NCBI GenBank assembly: GCA_903915655.1
Contig: CAIWTU010000110.1
Location: 1-38,027 of the forward strand
Length of the DNA stretch: 38,027 bases
DNA from: an uncultured Geobacter sp.
GTDB taxonomy: Bacteria > Desulfobacterota > Desulfuromonadia > Geobacterales > Geobacteraceae
Direction of reading: 5' to 3'
In this document: piece after piece, positions 7,405 to 14,642 of the stretch
Position numbering within the stretch: position 1 is the stretch's first letter
Layout: the number at the start of each line of letters is the position of its first letter
Position numbers and translations under genes: made by a program
The notes under the pieces: model-generated
The model's database searches: none
What the model was told of the DNA's origin: nothing
The model's input: only the letters and a program-made list of their open reading frames with translations

Positions 7405-8061
7405 TTATTCGTTTTGTCTGGTCTTTGGGATTTCCCATTTATCTTCCAAACTTTCCAATCCCGCTATCCAAGCATAGGAATCGATGTCTTTCGGGTTGAG
7501 TTCTATCGCTTTCTTGAAGCCTTCAACTGCAAGGTTTGTTAATCCGATTTTTGCGTATATCTGCGCCCGTTTGCGGTAAGGATGGGCTGGATTCAATTTG
7601 AATTTGATTATGCTGTAGAAATCTTGGGAGGCAATCCCGTATTCCCCGTTGTGGTAGTATGCCGGTTCGGGATTGTTGAATACGTGGTCCCAATGCATAT
7701 TTACACTGGAAAGCATTTCGAGGACTGCAGAGTAATCGTCAATAGCCTCATTGTTTTTCTTAAAATATTCATACAATTGGGCGCGGTAATATCTGGCTAC
7801 AGCTACTTTAGGGTCCAATTCGATAGCCCGTGTCAGATCTTCACAGGCATCAGACCACCGAGAACTGCGCCAGTACGCTCCTGCTCTGTAGAGTAACCAT
7901 AAAGGATTGCTGGGGGAAGCGTCTATCAATATAGTAAAGGCTGCTATTGCTATATCCAATACTCCGTTTCGCAGGTAGTACCGTCCTACCTCCAGGTTGA
8001 TTCGTTCAGGTGGCAACTCCAGGAATCTGTCTATCGCTTTGCGGCGGCATTTTGTTTTCAT
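7405..8061 (-). CDS. Tetratricopeptide-repeat protein
   Basis: The 218-residue protein is built of TPR-type helix pairs. Clear repeat signatures include a WLLYRAGAYWRSSRWSDACE unit, DLTRAIELDPKVAVARYYRA and KKAIELNPKDIDSYAWIAG near the C terminus, with more diverged units between. TPR arrays bind peptides or partner proteins and have no catalytic role of their own. There is no signal peptide, so it is probably cytoplasmic. The ATG at 8061 is preceded by GGAGGG at good spacing; a longer start at 8091 is less likely. It is flanked by non-coding stretches and its partner is not obvious. Confidence 0.8.
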   Translation of the reverse strand: MKTKCRRKAIDRFLELPPERINLEVGRYYLRNGVLDIAIAAFTILIDASPSNPLWLLYRAGAYWRSSRWSDACEDLTRAIELDPKVAVARYYRAQLYEYFKKNNEAIDDYSAVLEMLSSVNMHWDHVFNNPEPAYYHNGEYGIASQDFYSIIKFKLNPAHPYRKRAQIYAKIGLTNLAVEGFKKAIELNPKDIDSYAWIAGLESLEDKWEIPKTRQNE

Positions 8062-8785
8062 TTTTCCCTCCGTAGCCCGGTGGTATTCCAAGAAATGCGA
8101 GGTTTAAGTATAGGCTTGTTATCAGGGGTTTGGAAGATGGCCATTTTAGGTAGATAAACGTCTTACCTCAACTACCACAGTGGTTGTCGCCCATACCATA
8201 AATCAAATAATCACTTATTCCAGTCATTGTTGTGCTATCGATTTTGACGTGGATTTCCGAAAAGTATTCGGTGTATCTGGTCGTAAAGTGTTTCACCCGT
8301 TATTCCTCAATATCCATCTTGACGATTGCACTGTTGCCGCGCGTTAACTCCGAGGTCGGACTTAGCCGGAGGATCTCGATAGATTATGAAGCGCTTCCCT
8401 AAAATGTCATGGCGTCTTGTTCCAGGTGATGGGAGATGGTGTCCCGATGGTTTTTTGACCCAATTAGTCTTAATAATTGTCCTGCAAGCGGGTAAAGCAT
8501 TCCTCTATGGTATATTTGCAGTGCTCGAACACAGTATCAAACGGATCTTCACCTTACTAAATGCCTACGACAGTGTAGTTTTGAGGGCATTTTACCTTAT
8601 TCCATCATCATTTTAACCTCAAATAATTCGATACGTGCGTAATCGTACATGTACAATATCGTTGGAAATGTTGAACACATATACCAGAGACCAGTGGCTT
8701 GATGTTACCCAGGTATAACCATTTCCCTGATTAATCTAGCGTCGTTGCTTAGCAGGCTCCTTTTTTCGGGGCTTGTATTTTATTA
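8062..8785. other. Long intergenic stretch upstream of the TPR gene
   Basis: About 720 bases hold no convincing gene. One plus-strand frame (8386-8616) is open for 76 codons but lacks a ribosome binding site and has a non-protein-like mix of residues. The receiver-domain operon ends at 8786. Confidence 0.4.
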
Positions 8786-9229
8786 TTACAAAGGAGATGC
8801 ATGACCCAAAGTTGCATTCTTTTTCAATTGAGTTTTCACTGCTCTTAATAGATCGTCCCTTGTGAACGGTTTGGGAAACCAAGGTACCCCAGTCCTGGAA
8901 AAGAAATCCACGCACTCCTCGCTTTTATAATCGCCGGTGGCAAATATTATTTTATTCAGGTACGATCGATTTGTTTCTTCGATACGGTGGTAAAACTCGA
9001 TACCGCTCATACCTGGCATCCTAATACCCATAATAATAAGATCAAACTTCTCTCTCTTGATCCGTTTTAAAGCTGCGATAGCCGTGTCTGCCCCTTGTAC
9101 ATCATACTCATCAGAGGACAACACACGTTTAATAATCTTCGCGAATCTTGGTTCATCATCCACGACTAGTATTTTGAGTTTGCCGGATTTTCTTATTAGC
9201 CGTAGCCGATAGAGTAGAGATTTGATCAT
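8786..9229 (-). CDS. Degenerate response-regulator receiver protein (phospho-Asp lost)
   Basis: This is a stand-alone receiver domain of 147 residues with no output domain. The acidic pair is present in VVDDEP (D24, D25), the switch Thr in FATGD (about 97) and the conserved Lys in FPKPF (about 119). In the phospho-acceptor strand, DLIIMGIRMPGMSG has Gly68 exactly where DLIIMDIRMPG has the phosphorylated Asp (codon GGT in place of GAT). It therefore should not be phosphorylated in the standard way and is better called a pseudo-receiver, perhaps a constitutive binding module. It is the last gene of the minus-strand operon, 14 bases after the phosphatase gene. AAAGGA precedes the ATG. Confidence 0.85.
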   Translation of the reverse strand: MIKSLLYRLRLIRKSGKLKILVVDDEPRFAKIIKRVLSSDEYDVQGADTAIAALKRIKREKFDLIIMGIRMPGMSGIEFYHRIEETNRSYLNKIIFATGDYKSEECVDFFSRTGVPWFPKPFTRDDLLRAVKTQLKKNATLGHASPL

Positions 9230-9243
9230 ATGTAACTATCCTT

Positions 9244-9774
9244 TTAGACTATTTTTAGCAAAGAAACGAGATCAGTTCTCGTATAATCTTTTCCGACGCC
9301 ATCAAGAAGTCGTCGCGAAACACCTGCGACATTCGAGACTGCCTTCAAGGCTTCGTCGATGTCCATATTCCTTACTCTCACAAGAAATGCTGCTAGTATG
9401 ACTGATGTACGTCCCGAACCAGCTCTGCAATGAACGACAGTTTTGCCATCATCCTTAATAGATTTTCTCAAAAATGGGATAATGAGCTTGTCCAAAGCTT
9501 CTCTGCTACATAAACTATCATTTGTAATTCCTGCCCAAAGAATGTTCTCCTTACCAAATTCGGCCAGATAAAGTTCTTTTAGTGGAGGCTTTGTATAGAA
9601 ATTGTGAATCTCATCGGCTGTTAATAAGCAACAAACACGTTTGACCCCGTTCTCTTTCATAAAAGACACCCATGATTGAGGCATGCGCCACTCAGGTGCT
9701 TGAGCACCATAGAGTAATGGTTCACCTTCGCAAGCTGGGCCGAAATTATAGAAGTTTGCTCGATACAACTGCAT
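9244..9774 (-). CDS. Dual-specificity-type Cys-phosphatase (paralogue 1)
   Basis: The 176-residue protein has a protein-tyrosine/dual-specificity phosphatase active site HCRAGSGRTS with Cys116 and Arg122 (CX5R). A possible general-acid Asp lies in ITNDS (about 86). The family dephosphorylates phospho-Tyr/Ser/Thr proteins, or in some branches phosphoinositides, RNA 5' ends or nucleotides; the substrate here is unknown. It is closely related along its whole length to the 12941-13471 protein: both share FGPACxGEPL, GAQAPE, the CSRE segment and the active site. A good AAGGAG lies eight bases before the ATG. It sits between a small unknown gene and the pseudo-receiver. Confidence 0.85.
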   Translation of the reverse strand: MQLYRANFYNFGPACEGEPLLYGAQAPEWRMPQSWVSFMKENGVKRVCCLLTADEIHNFYTKPPLKELYLAEFGKENILWAGITNDSLCSREALDKLIIPFLRKSIKDDGKTVVHCRAGSGRTSVILAAFLVRVRNMDIDEALKAVSNVAGVSRRLLDGVGKDYTRTDLVSLLKIV

Positions 9775-9807
9775 TTCAAATACTCCTTATTTTCATGGCA
9801 ACAGCTA

Positions 9808-9981
9808 CTAGCCAGCCTTGACGACGGTTTCGTTATATCCCTTTCCGTTGACTCCCCATTCGCGCAAGGCTGTAACCAGCTTGTTTTCTCGATTCAACAC
9901 GGTTAACTTCAATCTGATTGCTTGCTGGGTATTTTTGACGGGTTCACCACCTGCTTCGTTTTGTAATTTGAATAAGGACAA
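9808..9981 (-). CDS. Small hypothetical protein (57 aa, TTG start)
   Basis: The frame from a TTG at 9979-9981 encodes a 57-residue protein with plausible composition, including KLTVLNRENKLVTALREWGV and a C terminus ending TVVKAG. AAGGA sits five bases before the TTG. It fills what would otherwise be a 290-base hole in a tightly packed operon, 33 bases upstream of the phosphatase start. A strand-helix pattern is likely in residues 20-45. No family is recognised. Confidence 0.6.
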   Translation of the reverse strand: MSLFKLQNEAGGEPVKNTQQAIRLKLTVLNRENKLVTALREWGVNGKGYNETVVKAG

Positions 9982-10065
9982 TTATTTCCTTCGCCTGATC
10001 TCTATAACGAATACGATCTAATATTCTGGGGCAAATATCTAGTCACTCTCAATCGTCTCTTTTGT

Positions 10066-10891
10066 TTAATTCTCAACGTCACGATCTCCCTCGAGTGCGT
10101 GCGCAGTAACGGCATGGGGTACAACCTTGTTTTCGACTATAGCGAGCCCCATGATGGGGGTGCCTTGAGTAGAAGCCGTTCGCATATGGAATACTACGAT
10201 TTGATTCCTCCATTCGGGATGGGTTTGACTTAAGGACCCAATCAAACTGAAACCGCACATTGATCGGTGTATGCATGAGTGCAGTGAGGGTTTGTTCTAT
10301 AAGTGTTCGCTGACACTTTCCGAGGTACTCGGCCACGAAAGCATTGGAAACGCCCACTAGAAAATGAGAGCCATCAAAGGCGAGCCCTTCTGTCTCCTTA
10401 AACCAGGTCTGGTAGGTAGTTTTACTTACCTGTTGCTGTATTTCGATTAAAGCGGCTTCCCATGTTAGCCCGGTCCCAAATTCTTGTTTTACACACCTAT
10501 AAACCCCGCCTGTGGTCCCATCAACAATAATACGCATTCCTGTTTGAAGAATGGTCGTGGCGTTCCCTGTACCTGGGATGTATGGAATATTCAGCTCTCT
10601 GGAGAGTATAGACGCTCCGCAAGTTAGCGCTCCGTGATCAAGCACCATGGCGGAGGCTTTCTTCAAAAAACTGGAGGTGTCCGGTAAGTTCATTCCTACC
10701 CGGCTTGAGTTAGAAACAATAATTTCGCCCTGTTGAAGGCCCATGCTCAGGTTGTAATCATCCGCCCCGATATTCCTGACATAACCCAGAACTATGCCCG
10801 AATTCGAAGGTATCCCTGACAATAGTTTTTCACCCTTCATCTTTTCGATGAGCATTCGGTCAGTTATGACATGTTTGGGTTCGTTTTGCAT
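10066..10891 (-). CDS. Degenerate PEP-utiliser swivel domain fused to a DnaA N-terminal-like domain (frameshifted 3' end)
   Basis: Residues about 22-132 match the swivelling phosphohistidine domain of PEP synthase/PPDK: SGIPSNSGIVLGYV, GEIIVSN, KKASAMVLD, RELNIPYIPGTGNAT and VDGTTGGVY. The catalytic loop normally reads GG-TSHA; here it is GALTCGAS, so the phosphorylated His is Gly (Gly92). Residues about 143-217 match DnaA domain I (WEAALIEIQQQVSKTTYQTWF, then VGVSNAFVAEYL), a protein-interaction module without an ATPase here. The last part appears frameshifted near 10200: the original frame turns Arg/Cys-rich and stops at 10079, while the overlapping frame reads IVVFHMRTASTQGTPIMGLA and stops at 10066. 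The ATG at 10891 is chosen for AAGGAGG eight bases upstream. It is tightly spaced behind the BFN/Clp-N gene. Confidence 0.75.
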
Positions 10892-10918
10892 ATGGATATC
10901 CTCCTTCCCTGGCATATC

Positions 10919-11797
10919 CTACGCCAGTACCTGTTTTTGCCTTAATATTTGAAAGTATATTTTCTCAAGCGTAACCCCATATTTTCTCAGGATATCGCCT
11001 GCTACTCCTTCGCTGGAAACCATCGCCATGAGAATATGTTCTGGTCTGACTCTGTGGGTATCAGATAATGCAAAGGCTTTGTCTATCGAAGATTGAATCA
11101 GGTCCTTGGTCGCGGTAGTCAAGCTCGATTCCTCAACGGGTGATTCGTTTGCGACAAGTGCCTCGATATTTTTGACATCCAGGTGCACCTCCAAACCTGT
11201 AAGCATGGTGGATACGGAATTTTCCTTCATTAACGCCAAGAGAAGATGCCCTGTACCTACGAATCCATTATTTAATCTTTTCGACTCCAACCCGGCGATT
11301 TTTAACAGCTCTTGAGTTGTATCAGCGATGTACCTGACAATCTGGTAGTAAGGTTTCTCTGCATGGGCGCCGGCGTCGTCTAAAGTAACGCCGTTCTTTT
11401 CGAGAACATCTTCTTCAACATTTACAGGGATCAGTTTGCTTATTGAAAGGGAAATCGCGTCACTGGTTCTGGCTTCAAATGGGTACCTGATACCACCCTT
11501 GTTCAATATGATTTTGGTAAAGAACGAATCATCTTCATAGCCGTAGATCACTACTTTCTCTAATTCAATGCCGAATTTAGTCATGACAGTATTTAGAAGA
11601 TCGAGTAAATCAGGACGCTCTGAATAGTCGTTTCGGATTTTGCTACTTATGAGGTTAGCCTGGGTTGAGCCAACAACAATAGGCAAATATCGGTCCGAGG
11701 TTTTATCTTTAAGTAGCACGTTATATAGTGTGCCACGAGAGATGGACGACGAGTCCATGAATCCGGCACGCAGGCTATCCACCAACATTTCAATCAT
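10919..11797 (-). CDS. Bifunctional-nuclease (DUF151) domain fused to a Clp-N repeat domain
   Basis: Residues 1 to about 135 match the bifunctional nuclease family: LPIVVGSTQANLI, RPDLLDLLNTVMTKFGIELE, KVVIYGYEDDSFFTKI and FEARTSDAISLSISKLIPV. Family members have reported DNase/RNase activity. After a linker, residues about 165-290 contain two Clp-N-type repeats (FVGTGHLLLALMKENSVSTM and VRPEHILMAMVSSEGVAGDI). These resemble the adaptor- and substrate-binding module of ClpA/ClpC, but no ATPase follows. The protein thus looks like a nuclease-like domain tethered to a Clp-type interaction module. GGGAGG precedes the ATG by about ten bases. It lies in the middle of the phosphatase/FtsZ operon. 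Confidence 0.8.
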   Translation of the reverse strand: MIEMLVDSLRAGFMDSSSISRGTLYNVLLKDKTSDRYLPIVVGSTQANLISSKIRNDYSERPDLLDLLNTVMTKFGIELEKVVIYGYEDDSFFTKIILNKGGIRYPFEARTSDAISLSISKLIPVNVEEDVLEKNGVTLDDAGAHAEKPYYQIVRYIADTTQELLKIAGLESKRLNNGFVGTGHLLLALMKENSVSTMLTGLEVHLDVKNIEALVANESPVEESSLTTATKDLIQSSIDKAFALSDTHRVRPEHILMAMVSSEGVAGDILRKYGVTLEKIYFQILRQKQVLA

Positions 11798-11860
11798 TTG
11801 TTCTTTTCCTCCCTGCTGGTTTCTATTGATTCAGTTTTAGCTCAGCGATGAGCGCTCTAT

Positions 11861-11953
11861 TCATATATTTGCTTCCGATGCCATTGAGAGTGTGCCGGGA
11901 GTTCCCGGAGCTAAAACATGGGGAATGCGAACGTTCATGTGATTTGCCGCCAT
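11861..11953 (-). CDS. Possible 30-residue peptide gene
   Basis: In the 175-base gap between the Cys-rich protein and the BFN/Clp-N gene, an ATG at 11953 follows AAGGGA by seven bases and opens 30 codons ending at 11861. The peptide includes MNVRIPHVLAPGTPGT. It may be a real small protein, a leader peptide, or chance. Its tight fit with the operon and the ribosome binding site are the only support. Confidence 0.35.
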   Translation of the reverse strand: MAANHMNVRIPHVLAPGTPGTLSMASEANI

Positions 11954-11972
11954 AGTAGCGTCCCTTGAATAT

Positions 11973-12515
11973 TTATGAGGAACGTCTATTCGCTTTTTTA
12001 ATTTCCCGTGGGTTAACAAACTCGCCTCTGGTGAGTCGGTCCGCAAGCTCAATTTGCGTAATGGGGATATGGGAATACCGCATTTTGATGAGTCCCCTCA
12101 AATTTGGTGTCTTATCTAAGAAATTGCGGATATTCCCAATGATTTCATCAGGATTTTCACTGCCGCGTATTATTTCGGCGCTCTCGTTCGCCAGTGCTGT
12201 GATATTCTTACGAACCCCACCCATTCCGCAATAGGTTATAAGTTCTTTTTGCAAAGCTTTAATCTTCTCGAATTGTCTTTCGGAGAAGTTGAAAATTAGA
12301 TTTTGCTGGAAACGAGTTGTTCCCATGCCTAACCACAACGCACATGCACCGCACATCGTGTAGGTCTTTGAGGGGCTATCTGCAGCGTCAATAACTGTCC
12401 CGCAAAGGTAGGCCGAGGGTTGGACAAATGTACACACATCACAGCGAAAAGTGCCTTCAGGAATACGCTTTGATTCACCCAGCCTTCCCCCTTTATTTCT
12501 GTGGAATAATTTCAT
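11973..12515 (-). CDS. Hypothetical protein with N-terminal CxxC pair (zinc-binding-like)
   Basis: The 180-residue protein begins with a basic segment, then a four-Cys arrangement CDVC (about 25-28) and CGAC (about 55-58) that could hold one zinc ion. A helical region follows (FSERQFEKIKALQKELITYC, about 75-95), then a C-terminal helical part with ITQIELADRLTRGEFVNPREI resembling a helix-turn-helix or docking helix. No family is recognised. The ATG overlaps the preceding stop in an ATGA (12512-12515) and AGGGTGG precedes it, so the two are translationally coupled. Confidence 0.65.
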   Translation of the reverse strand: MKLFHRNKGGRLGESKRIPEGTFRCDVCTFVQPSAYLCGTVIDAADSPSKTYTMCGACALWLGMGTTRFQQNLIFNFSERQFEKIKALQKELITYCGMGGVRKNITALANESAEIIRGSENPDEIIGNIRNFLDKTPNLRGLIKMRYSHIPITQIELADRLTRGEFVNPREIKKANRRSS

Positions 12516-12913
12516 GATTGACCACCCTGAGGATTATTCTTATCAGATATTTGTCCGCTGAGTCCTTTGGGTGGGAAAGTTTTCTCCTCTGGCATTCCCT
12601 TGTCCGAGCGCAACTTGTCTCTTACTGCTTTGAAGATGGGTATCCATGCAGAGTCAGCTCCCAATTCTGGAAACACTTTCCACAATCCGAAAGCGTTTCT
12701 GATCCACATGCCTATATCAAAATGGTAGTGCATCCAAGCGTTGGTGCCGCTATTAGCAACGATATCTTTAGTTTCTTGATCCATGTGGGAGATCACAATT
12801 TCAACAGCTTCGTCCATTGGGATGGGCCATTGACGAATAGGCATTTTTATTTCCGGAGAATTTGATTTGCTCGCATTGGAATCGCGAGCATCATCTCGAG
12901 GTGTATTAGCCAT
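12512..12913 (-). CDS. DUF6794-like small protein
   Basis: The 133-residue protein has a disordered polar N terminus and a central domain (about 25-95). The central pattern PIPMDEAVEIVISHMDQETK, then HYHFDIGMWIRNAFGLW, resembles DUF6794, a small domain of unknown function found as single-domain proteins in many bacteria. The C-terminal tail is Pro/Gly/Gln-rich. AAGGAG lies eight bases before the ATG. The gene is 27 bases after phosphatase 2 and overlaps the next gene by four bases. Confidence 0.65.
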   Translation of the reverse strand: MANTPRDDARDSNASKSNSPEIKMPIRQWPIPMDEAVEIVISHMDQETKDIVANSGTNAWMHYHFDIGMWIRNAFGLWKVFPELGADSAWIPIFKAVRDKLRSDKGMPEEKTFPPKGLSGQISDKNNPQGGQS

Positions 12914-12940
12914 TCGAAAATCTCCTTTCTTGCACCATTT

Positions 12941-13471
12941 TCAATCCGCCTTTAACAATGCGAGCAATTCTTTCAAGGAATAGTTCCATCCAACCCCTTC
13001 TAGTGGTGCACGATAAACCCCTTTAATACTTGAAACACCTTCCAGGGATTTCGCAGGATCCATTTTCCTGACATGGGTAAGAAAGGCCGCCAGTATTCTT
13101 GAAGTCCTGCCGGCACCCGCCATGCAATGAACTACAAACTTGTCGTCCTTCTCAACAGATTTGCGCATGAAAGGCACTATTGTTTTCACTAATAATTCTC
13201 TGCTGCAAATATGGCTGTCTAGGATTCCCGCCCAGCAAATATTGTCTTCACCAAATTCACGTTTGTAGATTTCTCTGATTGGCTGCAGCGTGTAGACATC
13301 GTCAATTTCTGCGTCAGGTAAGAGGCAGATTACGCGTTTAATCCCACGGGTTTTCATCCCGTCTACCCAGTACTTAACCCGGATACTTTCAGGGGCTTGT
13401 GCACCGAAGGCCAATGGTTCACCATCACATGCTGGCCCAAAGTTGAAGGGGTTAATATGTTGCATTTGCAT
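12941..13471 (-). CDS. Dual-specificity-type Cys-phosphatase (paralogue 2)
   Basis: The 176-residue protein has active site HCMAGAGRTS with Cys116 and Arg122 and a candidate general acid in ILDSH (D85). It is the same length as the 9244-9774 phosphatase, with the active site at the identical position, and is alignable end to end. The two are products of a duplication and now bracket the DUF6794, Cys-rich, BFN/Clp-N and swivel/DnaA-N genes. The GGAGG ribosome binding site is nine bases before the ATG. It starts 43 bases after the FtsZ-like gene. Substrate unknown. Confidence 0.85.
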   Translation of the reverse strand: MQMQHINPFNFGPACDGEPLAFGAQAPESIRVKYWVDGMKTRGIKRVICLLPDAEIDDVYTLQPIREIYKREFGEDNICWAGILDSHICSRELLVKTIVPFMRKSVEKDDKFVVHCMAGAGRTSRILAAFLTHVRKMDPAKSLEGVSSIKGVYRAPLEGVGWNYSLKELLALLKAD

Positions 13472-13514
13472 CGTTTAAAGCCTCCGGTATTATTCTATGG
13501 GAGCGCTCGAATAA

Positions 13515-14525
13515 TTAACTCTGTCTTTCCAGGTCTTGATTTGTTGAATCATTATTGTTTGAAAAAGGATCTGAGAATTTGGTCAGCAACAGAGCAATGT
13601 GTATCTCCTCACCTAATTTGTCGTCACAGTGGACCGAGAAAGCAATATTCGCATCAGGGTCAATTTCTTGCCTGATAATCTCGGCGGCTGAATTTACCTC
13701 GAAAAGCGTAAGATTACTACTACTCCCTCTTACGCTAAACAAAGCAGCATGAGCCCTGTTTCCAGTGGCGTCTGAAGAAAGGTTGGCCAGAGTTGCATAG
13801 GCCGCCTGAGCGGCTCGGTCTTCTCCCGACGAAGACCCGAATGACACTTCGGCCAATCCGGAGTCTTTTAAAATACCGCGGACATCAGCAAAATCAAGAT
13901 TGATCATGCCGGGAAGGCAAATAGCCTGGGTGAGCATATCCACACTGTTAGCCATTGAGGCTGTTATGGTTTGGAAGACCGAAGCCACATCTAGTTTGCT
14001 CTCGGATGAAGATGAGGTCAGGTCTTGAGGCATAACTATCAAGCTATCGACGCTTCGCAGCAATGCTTCAACCCCCTGTTGTGCTGTCTCCGCGCGATAA
14101 TCACCTTCAAATACAAAGGGAGCAGCCACTATTCCGATTACCAATGCTCCCATGTTTCTTGCCATTGCGGCGATTATAGGAGCCGCGCCCGCTCCGGTTC
14201 CGCCACCTACGGCTGCCACAACGAATAATATGTCTGAACCATTGATGTTCTGCCGGATAATTCCGCGGCTCGCTTCAGCTGCTCTGCGCCCCATGTCAGG
14301 GTTGTTGCCGGACCCCAGTCCGTGGAGGAGTCGCCCGCCAAGTTGTATGCGTTTGGGTACATCCGCCATGGCGAGGTCCTGGGCATCCGTGTCCATCGCG
14401 ATATATTCAATGCCGTAGGGGGCGGGGATCTCCCTCGCCGCCATACGTGATACCATTTGGCAACCCGTTCTCCCTACTCCGACTACCTTGAAACGCCACT
14501 TTGACGGATTGAAAATACTACTCAT
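13515..14525 (-). CDS. Divergent FtsZ-family tubulin-like GTPase
   Basis: The FtsZ/tubulin fold is recognisable from the T4 signature GGGTGAGAAP (about 107-116), the T3-like HGLGSGNNPDMGRRAAE (about 68-84), the nucleotide-contacting MDTDAQDL and the T7 catalytic loop NLDFADVRGILKDSG with both Asp residues (about 209-223). Polymerisation-linked GTP hydrolysis is therefore plausible. The first glycine loop differs: VGVGRTGCQMV replaces the usual VGVGGGGGNAV. The C-terminal FtsA/ZipA-binding peptide of cell-division FtsZ is absent; the tail is Asn/Asp/Ser-rich. With 336 residues and this context it is probably not the division FtsZ. GAGAGG supports the ATG at 14525 over one two codons upstream. 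Confidence 0.85.
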   Translation of the reverse strand: MSSIFNPSKWRFKVVGVGRTGCQMVSRMAAREIPAPYGIEYIAMDTDAQDLAMADVPKRIQLGGRLLHGLGSGNNPDMGRRAAEASRGIIRQNINGSDILFVVAAVGGGTGAGAAPIIAAMARNMGALVIGIVAAPFVFEGDYRAETAQQGVEALLRSVDSLIVMPQDLTSSSSESKLDVASVFQTITASMANSVDMLTQAICLPGMINLDFADVRGILKDSGLAEVSFGSSSGEDRAAQAAYATLANLSSDATGNRAHAALFSVRGSSSNLTLFEVNSAAEIIRQEIDPDANIAFSVHCDDKLGEEIHIALLLTKFSDPFSNNNDSTNQDLERQS

Positions 14526-14642
14526 ACGCATACCTCTCTATTTGTAATGTGACTAATTTGATCCGAGGGCAGTTGACGATTACGCCGTCCGAAGGGCTGA
14601 TTGAAGTAACGCCGCTTCTCTCTTTTCCGTGTATATCTTTAT

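Noticed and set aside
8386-8616. 76-codon plus-strand frame in the long intergenic region
   Set aside because: No ribosome binding site and unnatural residue mix.
13515-14525. The organism's cell-division ftsZ
   Set aside because: The altered first G loop, missing C-terminal peptide and absence of ftsA/mur genes argue against it.
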